From contig JAKCPI010003054.1 in the NCBI GenBank assembly GCA_023213315.1, positions 179,185 through 243,184 on the forward strand: 64,000 nt of DNA. Reading direction: 5' to 3'. A program made the position numbers and the translations under genes. Below the pieces are notes generated by a model, which was not told where the DNA came from, did not search any database, and was given only the letters and a program-made list of their open reading frames with translations. Positions within the stretch are counted from its first letter, which is position 1, and the number at the start of each line of letters is the position of its first letter. This document shows positions 57,530 to 64,000 of the stretch, one piece after another. This stretch comes from Euborellia annulipes. Lineage: Eukaryota; Arthropoda; Insecta; Dermaptera; Anisolabididae.

Positions 57530-59400
57530 AAAAATGCCTTTTGAAAATTATAAAGGTTCTGGAGCAATAGATGTTAAAACGTTCGAAAATTAACCTATGT
57601 GGCAATAACACCTCGCCTCCTGGGTTAGTTAAAACTCTAAAGTGGGTCCATCCCCCTTCGCACAATCAACCCCCAACTTACAACTTGGAGAAATATTGGG
57701 GTTTGAAAAAAGTGAACACAATTCTTCTTAAAAGATTCATTCGATTGTAGCAAAAATTATCTAATGTTACCCCTTTACCAGGTTTTATATTGGTTTCGTT
57801 CGATGTGTTCTTTTTCGAATATTAGTACTGATCTTGCCTTTGATATCATTACCTCAAAATGGGATAAAATTCGCAATATACTGATATACAATTTGATAAT
57901 TTTAAAAAATTTCGTTTGTTTTTGATAATAGTTTCCTTCGTTATGGCCAATCCTTTTATAGCAATGCGGGTACCAGGGGTCACCTATATCGGTCGTTAAG
58001 CAATATTGTCATGCAAGAACGGAAAATAAAACATCCCCAATAAAAAATTATATATTGTTTTTATTAGTACATTGTATATCTAAGTTTGGTAAAGGGAGAA
58101 GGTAGGTTTTAGTAAATTAAATAGTTTCCATCCCCTATTGAAATTACATCGAGAGAGTAATAATTGATAAATTTTCTGGTTTAAAATTATCAGGCGTAAA
58201 ATTGTTGGTATAGGAAGATAAACAGGTAGTTACTTAATTACTACTCATTTAAAAAATCTATTATATCTGGGTATATAGAATAAATTGTTGGGTTTTGGGA
58301 AATTAAAGAATTGAAAATGCTTTATCTGAATCTATAATAGAATTTTAATAATATCATTAGAAATTTACTTTAAAAAATGATTTTGGTTCAGGTAAGTAGA
58401 AATAAAAATATTTATTTTAAAAGCGATGTTGAAAATCTTTTTGAAATAGTAGGTGTTTAAATATTAGTTTAAAAAATATTTTAAGAGGAATCAACTATAC
58501 TTTGGTAAATCTATAAAATTTGTAATTTTTAATTTGGATAAAGTCTACTACGAGTCTGGGGTAGTGTATATGTTAAAATTTTGGAGTGGTCGATAAAGTC
58601 TATATAGAAAACAAACAAAAATTATCTAGGGTTGTCTATATGCGTCAGGAAGGGAGAACTACAGCTGGCTGAACATTCTTTAGAATATGGCAATTTGTTG
58701 ATACGTGAAGATATTGGTGGGAGGGAAAATAATATTTTACTAACTTTGGAATGTGTAATATAATAAATACGACATCTCTATTAAAAATGGACACTAATAA
58801 CTTAAGACGCTATAATATATATTACAAGAAATATTATAATAGTCAGCGGTTTTGGTTTTCGCTTTTGTTTTATCTTAGTATGAAAGTAAAAGAGATTAGA
58901 ATTTGTTTATATTTTTATTTTTAATTTTTTAATTTATTTTTGTTTTTATTTCATATTCCAATTTCGCTTAGTTTTTAATAATAATAAAAAAAATAAAAAA
59001 GAAATTTTCTTAGAATAGAAAGATTATCTTGATTATTTAAGATTGGCTGAAAATAAAAACGGTATTATATAAAAAATAAAATTCATGTATTGAGACTCGC
59101 CCTGCGAATGCCTTTCTTGATCAGAGGGAAATTGACATTATATTACATTCTTTAAGACTAAACAGGAAGGTTTATTTTATAACCACATTTAAGTACCACA
59201 TTATTGTTGTAAGATATGTAAAAAAAAAAAAAGAGAGTGAGATGAGTGAGAATCATTTTAATTTAAACAAGCTGTATGTTTGCCTTTGTACATGTCTAGA
59301 GTCCTGATGAAGGGAGGCGTAAGTCTCCCGAAACGTCGATGAATAGTGGAATAAAATTTGGCCTAAAATACCTCCAGCAGTTTCAATTGTTTTCATCATC
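57530..59400 (+). pseudogene. Penelope-like element, right copy, decayed
   Basis: Plus strand: LVSFDV near 57790 (RT motif A region), DLAFDIITSKWDKIRNIL near 57830, then a degraded YIDD region near 58040-58110 and an endonuclease region near 58540-58800 (GVVYMLKFWSG-like then frameshifts). Diverged from the left copy by many indels, implying age. Confidence 0.85.
59293..59350 (+). ncRNA. Hammerhead-like ribozyme motif, right Penelope copy
   Basis: GTC, CTGATGA, one A, GGGAG, 8-nt loop, CTCCC, GAAAC, GTC, GAT. Same motif as in the left copy, with one change in the stem I strand (GTC/GAT, one wobble). Confidence 0.65.
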
Positions 59401-60166
59401 TATCTTAGGTAAATAAATAAAAATTTAATTTAATAATCATTAGGAGAGATGATATTATTAGGCTGGCATTGCGAAGAAGTGGGGGAACCTAGAATTGGTA
59501 TATTCAAATGAGCTCAATATCAAAAAAAAAAATCTGGTGTGACTGGCGCACAGCACACAACTTTCTCTTACCTTCGGTAATCGAAAGTTGTGAACTGTGC
59601 TTGTCACACCAGATTTTTTGTGTTGAGATATATTTAGTTACCGACAGTAGGGTACATTTGAATTCAAGATGTAAAATTTATAAGTTTGGGAAAATATTTA
59701 TATTTTGTTACCATGGCAACCATTTCTCCTATCTTTTCAATGGAGTACAAGAGTAAAGTGGTCTTCAGAAGATTTCAATCACAAAATAAGAATATACATT
59801 TTAAAGAGAATCTAAAAAATAATTGATTTTTGAATTTAAAAAAAAATCGTTGGAGCAAATTTAGAGAAAATTGAAAAAAACTGAAAAAGTGAATCAGTAA
59901 AGTACTAGTACTCTTTGGTCGATTTTGTTCAAAAGCTTCGTGTCACGTCCCATGGGGGTGCCTAACTTAAATATAAAATTTCAACCTCCTAGCTCTTTTC
60001 GTTCTTGAGATATTTTGTTCACAGCACACACAGACAGACACACACACAGACAGACCATGTCGCGAAAACCACTTTTTTGGATTCAGGGGACCTCAAAACG
60101 TGAAGATCCATCAAAATCTCGACATCGAATTTTTGACATGAATCCAATACTTTCTCTCTATATATA

Positions 60167-61190
60167 TGGACCGTTTATTTTGAAAGTGGTGTAAGTCCAT
60201 TTTCTATTGTTTCGAGAAAATGAAAGGTTTGCATATCTGTTAATTTAAAAATCTAGGCAAATGATATGAAATCGGTGAATGTTTCTACTTCTTTATCAGT
60301 GTCTAATTTAGTTATATAAATTTGTTTTAGGCGAATTTGACTAAACTATTATATAATTACAAGCTGCCAATGGACTTACACCACTTTCAAAATTAACCAA
60401 CTGTAAACTTCGTTGAATTTCAATTGTGAAAAATCAAATATTACTCAAAATATACTTAATATTAATTCAATATTCTTTACAAATAATGACACGATATAAA
60501 ATAGAAGTAGTATTTTTAATTTTAGACGTTAATTACATTGTTAAAATTACAAGATATTCGTAGTATTTACTTATCCTCTGTATATGGATGGGAGAGTGTT
60601 GAAATATTTATGATGTACCGAAAGAAATAACTGCTTGATATCTTTATATTAATAAGTAACCTATTCTCGTAACCAGTTGCGTCATTTCAACTTTTTCTTA
60701 GAGGGGGGGGGGGGGCAAACTTTTTTTTTTCAATTTCTCACTTCAATTTTCTTACAAATAGCTATCTCAAATTTGGCCAAAAGGTATTTAATTAAATTAA
60801 TTTTTTAATTTTATACAGTTTCGTAGATATATTTTATTTACGTAGAATAATACCTAGGGAGGAGAGGGGGGGGGGGGGCAAATACCCTTCTTCCCTACAA
60901 ATGACCCCTCTGTTAGTAATTCTTAACGAGTTTATTAACAAATGCACAATAACAGACAACCATCTGCTAAGCTACCTACCTCAAATTGGACTTACACCAC
61001 TTTCATAATCAACGATTATGCAACTTCTTTTACCGTCCAACTTTCAATTGTACAAAACATGGGAATTTTTTAAGGAATTTGCCACTAGCTAGTTATACAT
61101 AGAAAATTTACATTAAATTAAATATGAATTATGTGATATCTCAGATTTTTTAAAAATTGGACTTACACCACTTTCAAAATAAACGGTCCA
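60167..61190. mobile_element. Composite Tc1/mariner-type non-autonomous element
   Basis: Terminal inverted repeats TGGACCGTTTATTTTGAAAG (continuing TGGTGTAAGTCCA), flanked by TA (60165-60166, 61191-61192). Two further internal copies of the repeat end (TTGGACTTACACCACTTTCA complement at 60373-60400 and a copy at 60985-61012) suggest two short MITEs joined into one. A 7914-type hAT fragment (60670-60915) is nested between them. No transposase frame. Confidence 0.88.
60670..60915. repeat. 7914-type hAT MITE fragment, nested
   Basis: CAGTTGCGTCATTTCAACTT, G12, CAAATTTGGCCAAAAGGTAT and, at the right, CAAATGACCCCTCTG. Degenerate copy with both ends recognisable. Confidence 0.75.
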
Positions 61191-61296
61191 TATATTACAT
61201 ATATACATAGGTAAGAGAAAGTAAAAAAGTCCATAATATGGAATGGAAAAGAACAAGTACAGGTGCAGCAAATGAAGAGAGCCTTTGGATGCCAAA

Positions 61297-61350
61297 TGCC
61301 GAAAAAGGAGACGTTTCGGACAAAATTTATTTGTCCATCTTCAGTCCTCG
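61297..61350 (-). ncRNA. Hammerhead-like ribozyme motif, unit E left arm
   Basis: Same sequence as the right-arm copy: AGGA, CTGAAGA, T, GGACAAA, 5-nt loop, TTTGTCC, GAAAC, GTC, TCCT, read on the minus strand. Confidence 0.7.
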
Positions 61351-61625
61351 TTGGCTTATAAATTAATTAGGCACAAAGTTGTCATTGTTGTTTTGGCACG
61401 AATTTGTGCGCATGTATATTTTTATAAAAATAGGCGAGTGTCAATGTTTCGTGAGTGTCTATAAGATATATCTTATAGACACTCACGAAACATTGACACT
61501 ATAAGATATATCTTATAGACACTCACCAAACATTGACACTCGCCTATTTTTATAAAAATATACATGCGCACAAATTCGTGCCAAAACAACAATGACAACT
61601 TTGTGCCTAATTAATTTATAAGCCA

Positions 61626-61674
61626 ACGAGGACTGAAGATGGACAAATAAATTTTGTCCGAAACGTCTCCTTTT
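61626..61674 (+). ncRNA. Hammerhead-like ribozyme motif, unit E right arm
   Basis: AGGA, CTGAAGA, T, GGACAAA, loop TAAAT, TTTGTCC, GAAAC, GTC, TCCT. Stem I AGGA/TCCT and the 7-bp stem II are perfect; stem III is the minimal A-U, C-G form. Cleavage would fall after GTC. The best-formed example in the window. Confidence 0.72.
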
Positions 61675-61949
61675 TCGGCATTTAGCATCCAAAGGCTCTC
61701 TTCATTTGCTGCACCTGTACTTGTTCTTTTCCATTCCATAACATCAACAGCAACTTCTCTTCGAATTATAAGTCCATAATATATTAATATCTAGGTTTTT
61801 TGATCATAACATCCATATTACTGTATCGATCGGAATGAAATTTTTTTTCTACTGTAGATTTATAATACGCTTTGACAAATTGCCCCTGAAATTATGAACA
61901 AGGCTACTAGGCTCATCGACGATTCAGTCATGATTTTGGCAGCATTCTC

Positions 61950-62345
61950 AGCGTTCGAAAAGTCAATTTTAGCGTTCGTGGATGGGAGAATCAATTCAAT
62001 TGGATATCAAAATATTCAGAGAGGCAATCTATTGTCATATTTCGCTTCCCAGCTGTTAATTTAACTTTTATTCAAAATAATGCATAAGTTCACGCGTCCG
62101 AAGGCACAAAGTGGCTTTCAAGCCAAAATATCCCTGTTTTGAAATGGCCCCCGTTCTCGCGCGATCTCAATCTCATTAAGGACATCTAGAAGCAGCTCAT
62201 CCGCAAAATTTACCGCGATTGGCGACAGTTCTCCACTGACCAGCGGAAAAACGATATTCACGAGTCTTGGGATCGAATCCTGTCGCAGCAGGATAATAAG
62301 CTAGTTAATTCTCTTCCTAAGTTAATTAATTTATAGATTAATTAC
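61950..62345 (+). pseudogene. Tc1-type transposase C-terminal remnant
   Basis: Frames read VHASEGTKWLSSQNIPVLKW, PPFSRDLNLIKDI, QLIRKIYRDWRQFSTDQRKN and DIHESWDRI, the Tc1 DD34E C-terminal half (DNAP-HAS... W-P--SPDLNPIE--W). Several stops are in frame. A SINE family 1 head fragment follows at 62388-62415. Confidence 0.8.
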
Positions 62346-62668
62346 GGGTATAAATCACTTTAACACTTTTAAACAGTCAGTTGCCTTCGGGCTTGGTGTA
62401 GGGGTTAGCGTTTAAGAAATATCTGAGGGGAATGGTTGCCCTGGATGAATAGATGCGGTCAGAAAAGGAAATTCGAGCCAAGAGGAGAGAGATGTATTTA
62501 GTTAGGCTATGACAATTTTGTAAAAGCATATAGACTCTGGGATATGGAAAATAAGAGTAGTAATAGCGAGAAACGTGATATTTGACGAAACGAAATTCCC
62601 GGCAAAAGGAAAAGTACCGAAAGGAGACAGTGAAAGAGAGTCTATGATTGAGAGGCCTATTAGAAGAA

Positions 62669-63086
62669 TTTCTTTCACAAAATGTTGTTTTTTTCTCAGT
62701 CTATTTTGACTTGTTAGTAGGTCAAGGTTAATAAATTTACTAGAAATTCATTTTTGCGAAGTATTTATTTTTTAGGTTTACAGATACGGCCATTATTATC
62801 CGTTTCGGCCTCAAGGTGGCCATCATCAGAACCTTAAACAAATTTATTTATTTTCACCTACATCTTTGTAAAAATAAATAAATTTGTTTAAGGTTCTGAT
62901 GCCACCTTGAGGCCGAAACGGATAATAATGGCCGTATCTGTAAACCTAAAAAATAAATACCTCGCAAAAATGAATTTCTAGTAAATTTATTAACCTTGAC
63001 CTACTAACAAGTCAAAATAGACTGAGAAAAAAACAACATTTTGTGAAATAAATTAATGTTTACCAGTCCGACATCCTCAAATTAAA
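62669..63086. mobile_element. Fold-back unit F nested in the copia remnant
   Basis: Arms of about 180 bp (outer ACAAAATGTTGTTTTTTTCT) are nearly identical: one substitution and a 4-nt gap seen. The centre is ~15 bp. A 12-bp duplication CTATTAGAAGAA flanks both arms (62657-62668, 63087-63098), with about 35 nt unpaired on the right. Confidence 0.92.
62790..62835 (-). ncRNA. Hammerhead-like motif, unit F left arm, incomplete
   Basis: Minus strand: CTGATGA, T, GGCC, 7-nt loop, GGCC, GAAAC, then GGATA rather than GTC. The right arm has lost 4 nt at the CTGATGA/stem II junction. A diverged or dead relative of the motif. Confidence 0.4.
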
Positions 63087-63230
63087 CTATTAGAAGAAGT
63101 TGGTTATAAGAAAACATCTATAAAAATAAAAATTGACAACATGAGTGCTATGAAGATAGCCGAAAACAAAATAACAAATGGCAGGAGTAAGCACTAAGTA
63201 GAACTAAGAATGTTCAACATAAGAGATAAT

Positions 63231-63387
63231 TTAAATTAATTAGAAGGGGAACAGTTTTTATTAATTATTTCAAGATAAGGAATTTTACTGTTCGGTTGAT
63301 GTTTAATGTGATCAATCAAAAAATGAAATATTGATTTATTTTGTTATAATTTTCACATTAAACATCAACCGAACAGTAAAATTCCTT
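63231..63387. mobile_element. Small fold-back insertion in copia RNase H
   Basis: Arms AAGGAATTTTACTGTTCGGT (to AATGTGA) and complement, 35 bp each, with a ~42-bp centre. Flanked by the 14-bp duplication ACATAAGAGATAAT (63217-63230, 63388-63401). Removing it restores the copia reading frame (R-D-N then I-E). About 50 nt at the left are unpaired, as in units B-F. Confidence 0.88.
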
Positions 63388-63547
63388 ACATAAGAGATAA
63401 TATAGAAGAGAAAAAAATTCAACTTGAATATATGAAATCTATAGAAAATCTGGCAGACGGCTTCACAAAGAACATCGGCCCATACACCCTAAGAAGCCAC
63501 CTTACAAAAATAGGAATCATAGATTCAGGGGGGTGAGTGGTTAGATG

Positions 63548-63564
63548 TGAGTGAATGAGTGTGT

Positions 63565-63595
<31 letters not shown>

Positions 63596-63600
63596 TATCT
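63548..63600. repeat. GT microsatellite and G15 run
   Basis: GAGTGTGTGTGTGTGTGTGT followed by an uninterrupted G15-16 tract at about 63579-63595, just after the copia stop. Confidence 0.9.
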
Positions 63601-63674
63601 ATGGTGACGGGGTATGTTTATGTTGACATAGTAGTATTGTTGTATAGAAAAATTAACAAATAAATAAACCAATA

Positions 63675-64000
63675 TGGGTCGTTTTGATAACTTACCTACC
63701 CCAACATTAAAATAGCCTTCCTATGGGGAAATACATGGTGTGTGTCCTTCAGCTATTTTAATGCTGAAGGACACACACCATGTATTTCCCCCATAGGAAG
63801 GCTATTTTAATGTTGGGGTCGTTTTGATAACTTACCTACCCCAACATTAAAATAGCCTCCCTATGGGGAAATACATGGTGTGTGTCCTTCAGCTATTTTA
63901 ATGTTGGGGTCGTTTTGATAACTTACCTACCCCAACATTAAAATAGCCTCCCTATGGGGAAATACATGGTGTGTGTCCTTCAGCTATTTTAATGCTGAAG
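63675..64000. repeat. Palindromic tandem array at right edge
   Basis: CCCCAACATTAAAATAGC and its complement alternate with TCGTTTTGATAACTTACCTA and GGACACACACCATGTATTTC blocks. TCGTTTTGATAAC starts at about 63679, 63819 and 63910, giving 140- and 91-bp spacings. The 91-bp unit is itself bounded by inverted 18-bp ends. The array runs off the window. Confidence 0.85.

Larger units (their letters stand above)
55448..59400. mobile_element. Inverted pair of 5'-truncated Penelope-like elements
   Basis: Two copies meet head to head near 57530 across a ~30-bp centre (arms TTTTAACATCTATTGCTCCAG / complement) and end outward in TTGAAACTGCTGGAGG-type sequence at 55480-55500 and 59365-59390. A 12-bp duplication TATCTTAGGTAA lies outside both (55436-55447, 59401-59412). 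Each arm encodes Penelope-type RT then GIY-YIG endonuclease, then a hammerhead-like motif near its 3' end. Frameshifts and stops break both copies. About 30 nt at the left are unpaired. Confidence 0.92.
59528..61225 (-). repeat. R1 short-type copy interrupted by a mariner-type element
   Basis: Hairpin 59530-59620, X-box GTTACCATGGCAAC (59707-59720), CA tract, then CTTTCTCTCTATATATA at 60166. R1 resumes at 61191 (TATATTACATATATACATAG, GGTAAGAGAAAGTA). Fold-back unit E sits directly after its end. Confidence 0.9.
61240..61770. mobile_element. Fold-back unit E with two hammerhead-like motifs
   Basis: Arms of about 230 bp are almost identical (one difference seen in the outer ~110 bp) and carry the hammerhead-like segment. 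The centre repeats CTTATAGACACTCAC and ATTGACACT in palindromic order (TATAAGATATATCTTATA). The 12-bp duplication AGTCCATAATAT lies outside both arms (61228-61239, 61771-61782), with about 30 nt unpaired at the right. Near-identity of the arms implies recent insertion. Confidence 0.93.
62420..63540 (+). pseudogene. Ty1/copia remnant, split twice
   Basis: 62420-62668 reads KFEPRG, YDNFVKAYRLWD, then ARNVIFDETKFPAKGK, the integrase C-terminal/GKGY-like zone. 63099-63230 reads DNMSAMKIAENKITNGRSKH and 63402-63540 reads IQLEYMKSIENLADGFTKNI, the RNase H end, finishing GIIDSGG-stop. The RT core is deleted. Unit F splits the first junction and a small fold-back splits the RNase H part; both left target duplications. 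Confidence 0.88.

Noticed and set aside
63675..64000. CRISPR array
   Set aside because: Repeats are palindromic with no unique spacers, in a eukaryotic intron-bearing genome.

Overview
This is a eukaryotic nuclear window from an AT-rich, intron-rich invertebrate genome saturated with transposons. Every recognisable host gene has GT-AG introns, and small mitochondrial, ribosomal and signalling genes are spread over kilobases by repeat-filled introns. Gene content and the mix of Penelope, hAT, mariner and tRNA-derived SINE elements fit an arthropod. A parasitic copepod is my best guess, but that is an inference with low certainty.

Host genes, left to right. (1) Ribosomal protein L19, minus strand, four exons, 1486-5036. 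(2) An SFR1/Mei5-like DNA repair gene, minus, 6612-7196. (3) Pyridoxine-5'-phosphate oxidase, plus, six exons, 9656-14779. (4) METTL18-type protein histidine methyltransferase, minus, five exons, 14860-18410; its stop lies 80 bp from the convergent PNPO stop. (5) RPF2, a Brix-domain 60S ribosome assembly factor, plus, four exons, 19154-22986, divergent from METTL18. (6) A complete 18-exon 2-oxoglutarate dehydrogenase E1-like gene, minus, 23435-37030, whose exon lengths sum to 1007 codons plus stop. (7) An EGF-repeat, single-pass membrane receptor of DNER/weary type, minus, 12 exons, 40871-54411, summing to 684 codons plus stop. From 54412 to the right edge I see no host gene, only nested mobile DNA. 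The host genes do not form one pathway; L19 and RPF2 share the 60S subunit, and PNPO and the E1 gene belong to cofactor and central metabolism.

Mobile DNA. Several hAT-type MITE families have exact 8-bp target duplications. There is a tRNA-derived SINE (four near-full copies), a second SINE family, a roughly 1.4-kb fold-back with tRNA-like ends, Ty3/gypsy, Ty1/copia and LINE remnants, and Tc1/mariner remnants. About ten copies of a 0.65-1.05 kb interspersed element, called R1 here, end in a strong ~95-nt hairpin and carry a palindromic RFX-type X-box.

Most interesting system. Six separate loci (38.6, 47.5, 53.7, 55.4-59.4, 61.2 and 62.7 kb) are fold-back units: two copies of one sequence, inverted around a short centre, with 3' ends pointing outward. 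Five are bounded by 12-15 bp target duplications lying outside BOTH arms, so the inverted pair itself was the inserted unit. The largest is a pair of 5'-truncated Penelope-like elements with GIY-YIG endonuclease and YIDD reverse transcriptase. Several arms carry a minimal hammerhead-ribozyme-like motif (CTGANGA, stem II, GAAAC, GTC). Stem II differs completely between families but stays self-complementary, while the core is constant. This suggests a Penelope-driven family of ribozyme-bearing, non-autonomous, fold-back retroelements.
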